NCBI RefSeq assembly: GCF_029637705.1
Contig: NZ_CP121252.1
Span: forward strand, 2,108,001-2,172,000
Length of the DNA: 64,000 bases
From: Citricoccus muralis
GTDB lineage: Bacteria > Actinomycetota > Actinomycetes > Actinomycetales > Micrococcaceae
Direction of reading: 5' to 3'
The translations under genes and the position numbers were made by a program. The notes beneath the pieces were generated by a model, which saw only the letters and a list, made by a program, of their open reading frames with translations, did not search any database and was not told where the DNA came from. Positions 28,101 to 37,087 of this stretch are shown here, piece after piece; positions within the stretch are counted from its first letter, which is position 1, and every line of letters starts with the position of its first letter.

Positions 28101-28455
28101 ACCCGTCGGCCCGCATCCGGCGCAGCAGATCAAACGCATACGAAGCATAGCTACGCACCGGGGAACCGGCCCGCGTCCCCAGCCCTTCGTGGGTGAGCCG
28201 GGCGGTGAGCCGATCCCGCAGCCGGTCCGCACCCTGGCGGGACCCGGTGAGCATCAGCACCTCGTCCCCGCGGCGAATCCGTTCCACGGCGTACTCTAGT
28301 GCCACCGTGGTGCGCCCGGTGCCCGGGGCCCCCAGCACCAGGGTGGGGCCATGGCCGGGCGCCAGCTCAACCACACCGCGCTGCTCGGCGTCCAGCTCGG
28401 GGCGCGGCGCGCTCGACTCCGTCGTCGTCGTGAGGCTCAAGGGAACGTCGGTCAT
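25177..28455 (-). CDS. adnA: AdnA-like helicase-nuclease subunit with degenerate Walker A
   Basis: A 1092-residue partner of AdnB. The N-terminal SF1 motor has Walker A LGAPGTGRTTVAL, where the invariant Lys is Arg (codon 28312-28314). Motif II is GVIVVDDLQNVTP, motif III-like LTADPDVTVEGF and motif VI-like ALSRARHRLIGI. The C-terminal nuclease has IHSIAEDH, GSIDRLEA and YVVDLKTGTNPPTAKELEQL. The last residues carry CRLGALCPLC, possible iron-sulfur ligands. Degenerate motor motifs fit the view that the AdnA motor is secondary to AdnB. I chose the ATG at 28455 (MTDVPLSLT). Confidence 0.9.
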   Translation of the reverse strand: MTDVPLSLTTTTESSAPRPELDAEQRGVVELAPGHGPTLVLGAPGTGRTTVALEYAVERIRRGDEVLMLTGSRQGADRLRDRLTARLTHEGLGTRAGSPVRSYASYAFDLLRRMRADGFLPHLNQSPRLLSGAEQDRVIAELIEGYRAEPDFSPEWPDSLRAAVGLDGFRREVRELIDRTSEYGVDPGRLRDLGVEQHREEWVAAARLLQDYRDVLDLGRADAFDPAGLITSACRLWDEHPEFAEQERARLGVIVVDDLQNVTPAIHQLILRLATDRDAVLTADPDVTVEGFRGARPQLVGEYPQALISGDLSAEQRGERIHRLRTGYRMRPDVHEAWARAARRLPAVPGLPDYRGLAVPIHTAERCSETDVHWVATELQQRLLILQQVLDVHHREQVPLSRIAVLARTGSAVAEIGRFLESEGVPVRRTMADTVLNREPAVTPLLRLVELTEPNAEPAEEIQPHAGWLITGRYGGSSALHLRRLRQRLLAVARDREDHRNSSALLSQLLTDPESFHDLLALNPEWSVPDYARGAHRIARMLTAAARAAGQPESTAETVLWAAWDAVRTDVAARWEADALSADAVASRRADRDLDAVVALFEAAERYVDQFPGRSAHGFVEYLEQQQLPMDSLSTRAVHAESVTVLTPSSAAGQEWDVVILAGVQDGVWPNTRLRGQLLHTQHLVDMVTGRSGQTTYTDQLAEVRADEMRTFCAALSRARHRLIGIAVNTEDAQPSPFLDVVSPWNDHTAARELTKVADPLTEAALVASLRRTLETGGDSELNDAAIAATVLAQQSVSGADPDSWWGLAPLSTEQPVQGPGAVEDDDAIHLSPSTVETALNSPLQWFIQQVGGRGGSTLAMSLGTLIHSIAEDHPAGTLDELINALDARFASLGLDPGWEADQLRVRCESMLGFFADYVRDMRQQGRTLVATEQRVTVDERIGDVHLVLRGSIDRLEATADGRSYVVDLKTGTNPPTAKELEQLPQLGVYQTMLRSQALTGLDDDVDMDLPHRRRPAGAALVQLGSTTKNLKIQEQAAVTDDDTWAENQLVQAAGLVAGPTYLAVHRPGKECRLGALCPLCDEGKQITVWNR

Positions 28456-28545
28456 GCCCCCATTCAACCATCGACCACGGACGAGATAAGCACCCACTGT
28501 GGAGAACATTCCCGTGGTCGGGCTTCAGGCGGTACCGTGGAGTCC

Positions 28546-29244
28546 GTGACCGAAACTTCCTGGCATCGCCTCACCCGGGTCGGCTTCGACTTGGAGACCA
28601 CCGGGCGCGACCCCCATCAGGCCCGCATCGTGACCGCCTCCCTGGTGCTCGTCGACGACGCCGGCACCGCCCGCGCCGATTCCGAATGGCTGCTCAACCC
28701 CGGGGTGGAGATCCCCGAGGAAGCCGCTGCCGTGCACGGGGTGACCACCGAGCGGGCCCGCGCCGAGGGCATGGACGCACGCACCGGGGTCGAACAGATC
28801 GCGGACACCCTGCGCGACATCATGGAGCAGGGCATGCCGGTGGTGGCCTACAACGGGGTGTACGACTTCACCGTGCTGGCCGCCGAGCTGGCGCGCCACG
28901 GGCTGGACCCCATAGAAGTGACCGGGGTGATCGACCCGTTCGTCATCGACAAAAAGGTCGACACCTATCGGAAGGGCCAGCGCACCTTGACCCATGTGTG
29001 CGAGCACTACGGGGTCATCCTCGAGGACGCCCACACCTCCGCTGCGGACTGCCTGGCGGCGGTCGGTGTGGCCGATGCGCTGGCACAGAAATATCCGAAA
29101 CTGCAGATGCCGCTGGCGCAGTTGCATGCCTTGCAGGTGGAGTGGAAAGCCGAGCAGTCGGCCAGCTTCCAGGAGTACCTGAGGCGCACCAAGGACCCCC
29201 AGGCCGTCATCAACGGCGCGTGGCCCGTGGAGCCGGTCTCCTAA
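28546..29244 (+). CDS. DnaQ-like 3'-5' exonuclease (DEDDh)
   Basis: A 232-residue single-domain exonuclease. ExoI is [12 protein letters not shown], Exo[15 protein letters not shown] and Exo[17 protein letters not shown], which gives the DEDDh ligand set. No BRCT, GIY-YIG or helicase part follows. It could proofread or trim DNA or RNA ends; the substrate is not shown. GTG start at 28546, divergent from adnA by 90 bases. Its TAA stop shares bases with the TAG stop of hemL on the other strand. Confidence 0.88.
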   Translation: MTETSWHRLTRVGFDLETTGRDPHQARIVTASLVLVDDAGTARADSEWLLNPGVEIPEEAAAVHGVTTERARAEGMDARTGVEQIADTLRDIMEQGMPVVAYNGVYDFTVLAAELARHGLDPIEVTGVIDPFVIDKKVDTYRKGQRTLTHVCEHYGVILEDAHTSAADCLAAVGVADALAQKYPKLQMPLAQLHALQVEWKAEQSASFQEYLRRTKDPQAVINGAWPVEPVS

Positions 29245-30560
29245 GCTGTCGCAGCAGCCGCAGCCCGGGCGGCGTGCGGCAGCGCGGCGGCGATGCGCTC
29301 CATGGCGGCGTCGTCGTGTGCCGAGGACACGAACCAGGCCTCGAACACGCTCGGCGGCAGGTACACCCCGTGGTCCAGCATGGTCTGGAAGAACGGCCCG
29401 TACCGGAACGCCTCCTGGGACTGGGCCTGCGCGTAGTCGTGCACCCCGGTGGCGGAGGTGCCGAAGGCGAAGGAGAACAGGGTGCCCGCGGTCTGAATCG
29501 AATGGTCGACGCCGGCTCCGGTCAGTGCCTCACTCAGCAGCTGCTGCAGCTGTTCCGAGCGCTGAGACAGTGTCGCGTACACCTCGGGGTTGCTCGTCGC
29601 CTCACCGAGGGTGGCCAGCCCGGCGGCCATGGCCACCGGGTTCCCGGAGAGGGTGCCCGCCTGGTACACCGGTCCCAACGGAGCCAACAGGTCCATCACC
29701 TCGGCAGACCCGGCCACCGCAGCCACGGGCATGCCGCCGCCGACCACCTTGCCGAAGGTCCACAGATCCGGCGCCCAGCCCTCGGGCTCGCCGGAGAGAC
29801 CCCAGCCGCCGGTGGCGGTGGCGCGGAAACCGGTGAGCACCTCGTCCCAGATCAGCAGGGCGCCGTGCTTGGCGGTCAGGGTGCGAAGGAACTGGTTGAA
29901 CCCGTCGTTCGGCACCACCACGCCCATATTGGCGGGCACCGCCTCCGTGATGACAGCGGCGATGTTCTCTCCGTGCACGGCGAACACCTCGCGCAGCGCG
30001 GCCTCGTCGTTGTAGGGCACCACCAGGGTCTCGGCGGCCTGTGCCTCGGTCACGCCAGCGGAGCCCGGCAACGCCTGGGTGGCGAGACCGGAACCGGCTG
30101 ATGCCAGCAGCCCGTCGGAGTGGCCGTGGTAGCAGCCGGCGAACTTCACGATGAGGTTCCGTCCGGTCGCGCCCCGGGCCAGGCGCAGGGCGGTCATGGT
30201 GGCTTCGGTGCCGGTGGAGACGAACCGAACGCGCTCCACCGGAACGATGGACCGGATCAGCTCGGCCAGCCGGGTCTCATCCGGGGTGGAGGCGCCGAAG
30301 GAGAGCCCCCGGTCCACGGCTGCATGCACCGCATCGAGTACGGCGGGGTGCTGGTGGCCCAGCAGCATCGGACCCCAGGAGCACACCAGGTCCACGTACT
30401 CGCGGCCCTCGACGTCGCGCAGGTAGGGACCCGAGGCGGACACCAGGGAGCGCGGGGTCCCGCCGACGGACCCGAACGCCCGCACCGGGGAGTTCACTCC
30501 CCCGGGCATCACCCGGCGGGCGGCATCGAACGCAGCGAGATTGGTGGTGGACTCGGTCAC
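29241..30560 (-). CDS. hemL: Glutamate-1-semialdehyde 2,1-aminomutase
   Basis: A 439-residue PLP enzyme that makes 5-aminolevulinate, the second step of the C5 pathway. The PLP lysine lies in [16 protein letters not shown], the phosphate-binding region in [15 protein letters not shown], and [11 protein letters not shown] is the family N-terminal signature. The GTG start at 30560 overlaps the hemB stop as GTGA, so the two are translationally coupled. It is the last gene of the minus-strand heme cluster, and the plus-strand exonuclease converges on it. Confidence 0.96.
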   Translation of the reverse strand: MTESTTNLAAFDAARRVMPGGVNSPVRAFGSVGGTPRSLVSASGPYLRDVEGREYVDLVCSWGPMLLGHQHPAVLDAVHAAVDRGLSFGASTPDETRLAELIRSIVPVERVRFVSTGTEATMTALRLARGATGRNLIVKFAGCYHGHSDGLLASAGSGLATQALPGSAGVTEAQAAETLVVPYNDEAALREVFAVHGENIAAVITEAVPANMGVVVPNDGFNQFLRTLTAKHGALLIWDEVLTGFRATATGGWGLSGEPEGWAPDLWTFGKVVGGGMPVAAVAGSAEVMDLLAPLGPVYQAGTLSGNPVAMAAGLATLGEATSNPEVYATLSQRSEQLQQLLSEALTGAGVDHSIQTAGTLFSFAFGTSATGVHDYAQAQSQEAFRYGPFFQTMLDHGVYLPPSVFEAWFVSSAHDDAAMERIAAALPHAARAAAAATA

Positions 30561-31543
30561 AGGGAACCTTCCTTCAGGGCACGGCCCAGTTCGACGGCGT
30601 AATAGGTCAGCACGGTGTCGGCGCCGGCGCGGCGGATGGACAGCACGGATTCGGCCATCGCGGCGTCCCGGTTGATCCAGCCGTTCGCGGCAGCGGCCTC
30701 GATCATCGCGTACTCCCCCGAGATCTGGTAGGCCGAGACCGGCACATCGGAGATCTCGGCGACGTCGCGCAGAATATCCAGGTAGCTCATCGCCGGCTTG
30801 ACCATCACCATGTCGGCGCCCTCCTCCAGGTCCAGCATGGTCTCCAGCACGGCCTCGCGCCGGTTGGACGGGTCCATCTGGTAGGTTTTGCGGTCGCCGG
30901 TGAGCTGCGAATCCACCGCCTCGCGGAACGGTCCGTAGAACGCCGACGAGTATTTAGCGGAGTAGGCGATGATGCCCACGTCCTGGTGGCCGGCGTCGTC
31001 GAGGGCCTGACGGATGACGGCGACCTGGCCGTCCATCATCCCGGAAGGGCCCACCAGGTGCGCGCCCGCCTCGGCCTGGGCCACGCCCATCTGCCCGTAG
31101 ATCTCCAGGGTCGCGTCGTTGTCGACGTTGCCGGCGTCGTCGAGCACACCGCAGTGCCCGTGATCGGTGAACTCATCCAGGCACAGGTCCGACATGACCA
31201 CCAGGTCGTCGCCCACTTCTTCCTTAATGGCGCGGATGCCGTCGTTGAGCACGCCCTCGGGGTTCAGCGATTCGGATCCGGTGGCGTCGTGGTGTTCGGG
31301 CACGCCAAAGAGCATGATGCCGCCTAGCCCCAGCTCCACTGCTTCCGCGGAGGCGCGTTTGAGCGACTCGCGGGTGTGCTGGACAACGCCCGGCATGGAG
31401 GAAATGGCGATCGGTTCGCTCGCGCCCTCCTTGAGGAACACCGGCAGAATCAGTTCGGAGGGATGTAGCCGGGTTTGGGCGGCCAGGCGGCGCATCGCGG
31501 GATTCTGACGGAGACGGCGGGGCCGGTGCTGCGGAAAAGGCAT
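30557..31543 (-). CDS. hemB: Delta-aminolevulinate dehydratase (porphobilinogen synthase)
   Basis: A 328-residue enzyme joining two 5-aminolevulinates into porphobilinogen. The active-site lysines lie in [14 protein letters not shown] and [13 protein letters not shown]. The metal-binding loop reads [14 protein letters not shown]: two Cys with Asp replacing the middle Cys of the zinc type, so the metal is uncertain. The ATG at 31543 ([12 protein letters not shown]) lies 2 bases after the stop of the large membrane-protein gene, and the longer open frame upstream is just that gene's other frame. It overlaps hemL by 4 bases. Confidence 0.95.
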   Translation of the reverse strand: MPFPQHRPRRLRQNPAMRRLAAQTRLHPSELILPVFLKEGASEPIAISSMPGVVQHTRESLKRASAEAVELGLGGIMLFGVPEHHDATGSESLNPEGVLNDGIRAIKEEVGDDLVVMSDLCLDEFTDHGHCGVLDDAGNVDNDATLEIYGQMGVAQAEAGAHLVGPSGMMDGQVAVIRQALDDAGHQDVGIIAYSAKYSSAFYGPFREAVDSQLTGDRKTYQMDPSNRREAVLETMLDLEEGADMVMVKPAMSYLDILRDVAEISDVPVSAYQISGEYAMIEAAAANGWINRDAAMAESVLSIRRAGADTVLTYYAVELGRALKEGSL

Positions 31544-31545
31544 GG

Positions 31546-34080
31546 TCACGAGTCTAGTCCGAGCGCATCCAGGCGGGCCAACAGTCGGTCGATGCGACGG
31601 GCGAATCCAGCGTCGGTGCGCTCGGCGCGCGGGGCCAACCGCAGTTCTTCGAGCTCCCGGGCGCAGACCAGCAGCATTCGGTCGAACAACTGATGCTGGG
31701 CCTCTGCCCCGGGGCGGCCGGTCTCCAGCGCCAGGGTAAAGTCGCGCTCGTCCTCCGCCAGGAACAGGGCGTCGATGCGCCGCTGTGCTGCTCTCAAACG
31801 GGGCGCCTGGGCACTCCACCGGCCCAGACCGGCCGAGAGTTGACCGATCCAGCGCAGCACCAGCAGCACCATCGCGCCCAGGACGATCACGGCCAGGCTC
31901 ACTGCCCAGAACGCCAGCTCCGGGTTCGTGCGGTCCGTGAACACGGCGTTCGAGTTCAACTGGCGGGACAGGCTCTCCAGTTCGGTGGTCACCGCGGAAA
32001 CGTGCTCAAAATCCCACACCGGCGGGTCAGTGAGCCGGTAGTTCAACTCGCCCAGCCCGGTCTGCTCCCCCACGGCCAGGGTGCCGGTGAGTGCGGGCAG
32101 GGTGGTGAAGGTGTCGTCGTCGAGCGTGAACACCGGCAGGATCACGTGCGGTGCCGTGACGTCCCCGGTCACCGAATCCACGATGTTGCTGCTCTCGCCG
32201 ACTTCACCCTTGATCCGCCACATCGCCTGGATGGCCGGGGCGTAGCCCACATGCAGTCGGTCCTGACGCTGGACCGTGTAGTCCAGATACTCGGAGGCGG
32301 GGCGCACGGCGAGGGTGAGGTGCACCGGCTCGGTGAACTGGTCGTGAAGGTACTGGCGGATCCGGTCTTCTTCGAGCATCTCGTGACCACCGGTGTCGCC
32401 GTCGATCACCACCTCGGCCAGCTGTTCGTTGCCGGCCTGCTCCCACGCCGGGCGCTGCTGCTCCAGGCCGTACTGCGCGCTGGCACCAGCGGAAAAACCT
32501 ACCACCAGCACGACGATGACGGCGAGCGCCCTCCGGGTAAAACGGCGCCGGGAGGCGCGCTGCTTCTCCTGGGCGAGCTGGCGCTGCGTGGGGGCGGCCA
32601 CCGCACGCATCGGGGCGTCGGTGATCGGGCGCTGCGGCAGTTCCTCGCGCGAGGCGTCCAGGGCGGGGTGATCGCCGAAGCGGGCGCGGGCCACCACATT
32701 GGCGGTCTCCAGCACCTGCAGTGGCGCCTCTTCCGGCAAGCCCAGGGCCTCGCGCATCCGGGTACGGGCCTCCAGGGTGTCTTGGTGCCCGGCCAGCCGG
32801 TCGTTCACGGCGCGTTCGGTGTGGAAGCGGACGTCGCGCAGGTGCATCACCACGCGGCCGTCGCGGCGTCGCATCAGCTCAGTCAGCGCGGCGACCGAGC
32901 GCATCAGATCCGCTTCGGCGTCCAGCCATTGGTCCGATACGGTCTGCACGTCGTCCTGTTCGGTGAGGTGCAGCAGCGTCTGGTCGGCGTCATGGATGAC
33001 CTGTCGGTGCCTGGTCAGGCTGAGCGCTTCGCGTTGGCTGAGCGTATCCTCCACCCCAATGAGTCGGGTGGTGAGCTCGACGACCGCCTCGTGGAGGGGG
33101 TGGACCAGCCGGTGTGCGGCTGAGCTGCGTCTGCCGTGTTGAATCTCCAACGACTGCTCGAGCACCGTGGCGTCGGTGTGCAGCGCGGCGGTGCGCTGGG
33201 CGAAGTCGGTCAGCTGACGCCGTCGTGCATCCTGCGGGTTCGAGGGAATGCGCCGCGACGCCTGCACCGCAGCGACCACCTCGGGTTCCTGGCGCTGTAG
33301 CCGACGCACGTTCTGCCCGATCTGGGTCCAGAGTGCGCGGGCGGTGTCGGTGGGTTCAGCGGTCTCCAGCGAGGTCTCGAGCGCGTCCATATCGAGCACC
33401 ACGCGGGCCAGTTGGTAGCGCGCGGCGGCCAGAGTGCGCTCATCGGCTTCGCGATGACGACGACGACGCGCCCAGGCCCAGAACAGGAAGAAGCTGGCGC
33501 CGGCGGAAATACCGGCGGTGGCGTACCAGAGCAGCCCGCTAGGCTCCGGGTGGATCAGCCGGCTGGCATTCTGTACTGCGGCGACCACCGCGCCGGGGCC
33601 GTGACCGGATCCCACCGAGTTCTCGAATCCATTGATGGTGCCGGATCGCACCGCATACGGATCATCCAGGGCCTCGGCCAACTCGGGCGAGATCGCCACC
33701 GTCTCCGACGGCGGGAACCCGGTAGCTTCCCCCAGGGTCGGCTCGCCCAAGAAAATTTCGATGTCGAGCCCATCAGAAGCAGTCGTCGTGAGATCCGTCG
33801 GCGCCGGTTCGGCCGAAATACCAACGACGAGCGGCTGGTATCCGCCCAGCTCGGCACGGTCGGCGGCAGCGTCGACCGTGTCCTGGCTGATGTTCAGATC
33901 CCCCAAGAGCCCACCAGCGAGGGTACCAGCGTCCAGGTCGGCATCAACCCGAATCTCGATCGGTTCCTGGGGGCTGCGACTATCCAACCAAAGCCCGGTG
34001 ACCCCGCAGACGACGGAGAGCAGCGCGGTCAGAATACCAAGAACAGCGGTCGCGCCCCCGCGCAAGAAAAAGCGCATCAA
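31546..34080 (-). CDS. Large uncharacterised membrane protein upstream of hemB
   Basis: An 844-residue protein with four hydrophobic helices, near residues 8-30, 185-205, 540-562 and 735-758. Two extracytoplasmic segments (about 30-185 and 562-735) flank a long cytoplasmic helical region (about 205-540) rich in Arg, Glu and Gln, possibly coiled coil. I recognise no catalytic motif. Similar proteins in Micrococcaceae carry a DUF5129-type label, but that is recall and not checked. The 2-base gap to hemB implies co-transcription. A role in heme export or handling, or in the envelope, is speculation. Confidence 0.8.
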   Translation of the reverse strand: MMRFFLRGGATAVLGILTALLSVVCGVTGLWLDSRSPQEPIEIRVDADLDAGTLAGGLLGDLNISQDTVDAAADRAELGGYQPLVVGISAEPAPTDLTTTASDGLDIEIFLGEPTLGEATGFPPSETVAISPELAEALDDPYAVRSGTINGFENSVGSGHGPGAVVAAVQNASRLIHPEPSGLLWYATAGISAGASFFLFWAWARRRRHREADERTLAAARYQLARVVLDMDALETSLETAEPTDTARALWTQIGQNVRRLQRQEPEVVAAVQASRRIPSNPQDARRRQLTDFAQRTAALHTDATVLEQSLEIQHGRRSSAAHRLVHPLHEAVVELTTRLIGVEDTLSQREALSLTRHRQVIHDADQTLLHLTEQDDVQTVSDQWLDAEADLMRSVAALTELMRRRDGRVVMHLRDVRFHTERAVNDRLAGHQDTLEARTRMREALGLPEEAPLQVLETANVVARARFGDHPALDASREELPQRPITDAPMRAVAAPTQRQLAQEKQRASRRRFTRRALAVIVVLVVGFSAGASAQYGLEQQRPAWEQAGNEQLAEVVIDGDTGGHEMLEEDRIRQYLHDQFTEPVHLTLAVRPASEYLDYTVQRQDRLHVGYAPAIQAMWRIKGEVGESSNIVDSVTGDVTAPHVILPVFTLDDDTFTTLPALTGTLAVGEQTGLGELNYRLTDPPVWDFEHVSAVTTELESLSRQLNSNAVFTDRTNPELAFWAVSLAVIVLGAMVLLVLRWIGQLSAGLGRWSAQAPRLRAAQRRIDALFLAEDERDFTLALETGRPGAEAQHQLFDRMLLVCARELEELRLAPRAERTDAGFARRIDRLLARLDALGLDS

Positions 34081-34092
34081 CGACGACGTCGG

Positions 34093-34416
34093 TCAGTCTC
34101 CGAGGTCGAGCTCGCCCATGCGGTCCCAGCCGGAACCCTCGATGGTGCGGGAAATGATCTCCGGGGTCTTCACCAGGGTCGGGCGCATAGCATCGAGGCC
34201 GGCCTGGAAATGGTCCGAGGTGACGTGGGCTTCGGCGGCGTCGTCCTGGAATGCTTCGTGCAGGAGAAAAACGTGCGGGTCCTCCACCGACTGGAACCAG
34301 TCGAACCAGAGGTTTCCCTCTTCCGCGCGGGTGGCTTCGGTGAAATCGGCGACCCGATCCAGGAAGGTGTCGGCGTAGTCGGGCTTGACGGTGTATTTCA
34401 CAGTAATCAGGATCAT
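34093..34416 (-). CDS. ABM-fold protein (putative quinol monooxygenase)
   Basis: A 107-residue single ABM domain (MILITVKYTVKPDYADTFLD, then NLWFDWFQSVEDPHVFLLHE, then HVTSDHFQAGL). The pattern fits small cofactor-free monooxygenases such as YgiN; the same fold includes IsdG heme oxygenases. It lies 12 bases upstream of the large membrane-protein gene, so it may be first in that operon, downstream of an AT-rich region. Its position among heme genes invites a heme link, but the sequence does not show one. Confidence 0.82.
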   Translation of the reverse strand: MILITVKYTVKPDYADTFLDRVADFTEATRAEEGNLWFDWFQSVEDPHVFLLHEAFQDDAAEAHVTSDHFQAGLDAMRPTLVKTPEIISRTIEGSGWDRMGELDLGD

Positions 34417-34573
34417 GGTCTCAGTCTTTCACTCTCCACACGCGGGCGCCAACAGGACCCGCAGACGACGTTATTTCAGCGACCTGACTAGAACACTTAT
34501 ATTACCTAGTATCGTCAGCTAGACTATTTGATGATCGTACATATTCCAGTATATTCGGCTCGCGGCGGGTGGC

Positions 34574-35294
34574 GTGGTCATGGTTGAGTCCGTGGTGGAT
34601 TTTTCCCGGCATCGCCCCTTGTTCGTCGCGGCGCCGTCCTCTGATCTCATAGCGATGGCCGAGTGGCGTGACCTGCTTGCCGAGACCCCGTCCCAGCGAC
34701 GGCAAAGCCGAGACGATCGACCGTATCAGCGAGCTAGAGCGGCTGAAAGCGTCGTGCGCTGCGGCGCAGGTGCGCCAGACCGCGCGACTGAAGGAGATTC
34801 GTCTGGAGCCCGAGGCCGCCGCAGGCAGTCCCCTGGCGAAGCGCGGCAGAAGCCCGCGGTCACGCGCAAAAGCTGCACCAACAGGAGGCGGTGCGACACT
34901 GACATCGCTCCCGGCGGCAACCTCGGGTCACCGTGCACCCAGCGCCGGGAAACATGGCACATCTCACCGCACTGCCACCGATGCCCCAGGCGGTCAGCAT
35001 TTTCGCCTCGCTGAAAGCCACGGCCGATACTGCGATGGGCCAGGGGGGATACCGAAGACACAGTGGATCCGTCCGGAGGACTGGGTACCCGGGACCAGAT
35101 CATGGCCGACCTACTCGTGGAGCGCGCCACGGGGGCAAGAATCCACCCACGCGGCACCCGCGCAGGTGCACCTGGTCATGTCCGATGCTGCCTTGCTCGG
35201 CGACGACGACACCCCCGCCTGGCTCACCGGGCACGGCCCCATTCCCGCGGCCGCGGCACGGCAGTGGCTGGGTGATGAGCGGGGTGCCTCATAA
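34574..35294 (+). pseudogene. Decayed DUF222 (13E12-repeat/HNH) gene remnant
   Basis: Pieces of one DUF222 protein occur in order but in different frames: SDLIAMAEWRDLLAETP (about 34637-34687), then AETIDRISELERLKASCAAA (about 34707-34766), then MAHLTALPPMPQAVSIFASL (about 34954-35013), then QIMADLLVERATG (about 35096-35134), then HLVMSDAALLGDDDTPAW (about 35169-35222). At least four frameshifts, a lost middle part and no C-terminal HNH domain show it is dead. DUF222-HNH genes are repeated and mobile-like in actinobacteria. It lies inside the heme cluster, between hemD and the hemB group. Confidence 0.82.
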
Positions 35295-35303
35295 TGCACT
35301 GAC

Positions 35304-36089
35304 TCAGGACGCTGATTTAAGTACAGCCAGGATTCCGGCAGCATCCGGAGTAGGGGCAGTGCCCAGCAGCGGCATGTCCAATTCTCGGCATTGCCGTTCG
35401 GTGGGCTCGCCGATGGCAATCAGATGCGGGAGGGCGCCCTGATGACGCCGGTGGAATTCGCGCGCCGCGGAGGCACTGGTCAGCAGCACGACCGCGCCCG
35501 GTTGGTTCCAGGAATCGATGTCCAGTATCTCGCCCGCCCGGGGAAGCAGGCGCCGCGCCGGATCCGCTGGATATTCGACGGTTTGATATGCCGACACCAT
35601 ATCGACGCGCCAACCCCGCGCACCGAGGGCCTCAGCCAACGCGGGGTCTGCCAGATCGGATTGGGGCAGCAGCAGCCGTCCGGAGCCGAAACCTGCCGAG
35701 CCACCGTGGGTGCGCTGCGGAAAACCCTCCCGCAGTCCCCGGGCCGACGCTTCGCGCGGCATCCAGGGGGTGGAATGGCAGCCGAGAGCCGCCACGGTGC
35801 GCGCGGTGCCGGGACCGGTCACGGCCAGCGCGGTGGTGGAGGGCAATAGCCCGTCCCATCCGGCATGGACCAGGGCCCGGGCGGCGTTGGGGCTGGTGAT
35901 CAGCAGCCACTGATAGATCCCGGACCCGAGCCGGTCCACCGACTCGTACAGCGCAGACCGGTCCTCAGGCAGCGCGAAATCGGTGACTGGGAGGAACTCG
36001 ACGCCGACGCCGGCCTCGCGCAGCCCGGATTCCAGTTCGCTTGCTTGTGCGGGCTGACGAGTGACGACGAGGCGGGCCACCTGGCTCAC
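35304..36089 (-). CDS. hemD: Uroporphyrinogen-III synthase
   Basis: A 261-residue enzyme that closes and inverts the tetrapyrrole ring. Family sequence is poorly conserved; the hallmarks are the LLITSPNAARAL segment (near residue 95), the GPGTARTVAALG segment and the C-terminal VLLTSASAAREF with HLIAIGEPT. Fusion to a methyltransferase, as in some actinobacteria, is absent. The GTG at 36089 overlaps the hemC stop (GTGA), which fixes the start; the longer open frame is only a shadow of hemC. A DUF222 remnant begins 10 bases beyond its stop. Confidence 0.9.
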   Translation of the reverse strand: MSQVARLVVTRQPAQASELESGLREAGVGVEFLPVTDFALPEDRSALYESVDRLGSGIYQWLLITSPNAARALVHAGWDGLLPSTTALAVTGPGTARTVAALGCHSTPWMPREASARGLREGFPQRTHGGSAGFGSGRLLLPQSDLADPALAEALGARGWRVDMVSAYQTVEYPADPARRLLPRAGEILDIDSWNQPGAVVLLTSASAAREFHRRHQGALPHLIAIGEPTERQCRELDMPLLGTAPTPDAAGILAVLKSAS

Positions 36090-37087
36090 CAGGACAACAG
36101 GTCGGCGCCGTCGGCCAGCAGCGCTTCGGCCACCTCGACGCCCAGGGCGCGCGCGGCTTCCAAGGCTGCTTCTTCGGCCGGGTCCACGGCGAGCGTGATC
36201 TGTTCGTTGCGGCGCAGCACCCGTGAGCCATCGTGAGCGGCCACCACGGCGTCCAGCACCAGGGTTCCAGAGCCGAAGCGGCCCAGCGCGCCCAACGGTG
36301 CTGCGCATCCGGCCTCGAGCCGGCTGAGCAACGCACGTTCGGCGGTGACCTGAACACGGGTGGCTGCGTCGTCGTACTCTGCCAACGCGCGGGTGAGCTC
36401 TGGGTGCGGGCTCGCAGCGCCGGCCAGTTCCGGACGCGACTCAATCGCCAGCGCGCCCTGACCCGGTGCGGGGAGGACGACGGCAGGATCCAGTCGCTCG
36501 GTGATCGCCCAGTCCATGCCGATCCGGTCCAGCCCGGCACAGGCCAACACCACCGCATCGAGGTCACCGCGCGGGGAGCCAGCCGCCGCGGGGGCGTGAT
36601 CGTCATGGCTTTCCAGCCCGGGCACCCGCGCCAGGCGGGTGGGCACGTTACCGCGGATGTCCACCATCTCCAGGTCGGGACGGGCCGCCAGCAGCTGCGC
36701 CACCCGGCGCGGGGAACCGGTCCCCACGCGAGCACCGCGCGGCAGCGTCTCCAGGGTGAGCCCGTCACGGGCGCACAGCGCATCGCGCACATCCACCCGC
36801 TCGGGGATCGCCACGATCTCCAGGCCTTCGGGCTGCTTGGCTGGAAGGTCCTTGAGGGAATGCACCGCGAGATCGACCTCACCGTCAAGAATCGCGGCCC
36901 GCAGCGCCGACGCGAATACACCAGTGCCGCCCAGCGAGGCCAGCGAGCCGGTGGTGATGTCACCTTCGGTGCGGATGATCTTCAGCTCGTACTCCCGTCC
37001 GGAGGTCCTGGCCAGCGCATCCGCCACCGTGGTGGTCTGCGTGGTGGCCAGCGCCGAGCCGCGGGTGCCGACGCGGAATCCGGTCAT
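36086..37087 (-). CDS. hemC: Hydroxymethylbilane synthase (porphobilinogen deaminase)
   Basis: A 333-residue enzyme that joins four porphobilinogens. It starts FRVGTRGSALATTQT, the family N-terminal signature; VDLAVHSLKDLPAKQPEGL contains the catalytic Asp region's neighbour; LEAGCAAPLGALGRF holds the Cys that carries the dipyrromethane cofactor. The start overlaps the ferrochelatase stop (ATGA) and the stop overlaps hemD (GTGA), so the three genes are coupled. Confidence 0.96.
   Translation of the reverse strand: MTGFRVGTRGSALATTQTTTVADALARTSGREYELKIIRTEGDITTGSLASLGGTGVFASALRAAILDGEVDLAVHSLKDLPAKQPEGLEIVAIPERVDVRDALCARDGLTLETLPRGARVGTGSPRRVAQLLAARPDLEMVDIRGNVPTRLARVPGLESHDDHAPAAAGSPRGDLDAVVLACAGLDRIGMDWAITERLDPAVVLPAPGQGALAIESRPELAGAASPHPELTRALAEYDDAATRVQVTAERALLSRLEAGCAAPLGALGRFGSGTLVLDAVVAAHDGSRVLRRNEQITLAVDPAEEAALEAARALGVEVAEALLADGADLLSW

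Noticed and set aside
34093-34416. ABM protein as an IsdG-type heme oxygenase because it lies among heme genes
   Set aside because: The fold is shared by many small monooxygenases and I cannot confirm the Asn-Trp-His triad of heme-degrading members. Context alone is not enough.
34574-35294. Insertion sequence in the heme cluster
   Set aside because: I see no transposase motif, terminal inverted repeats or target duplication; the fragments match DUF222 instead.
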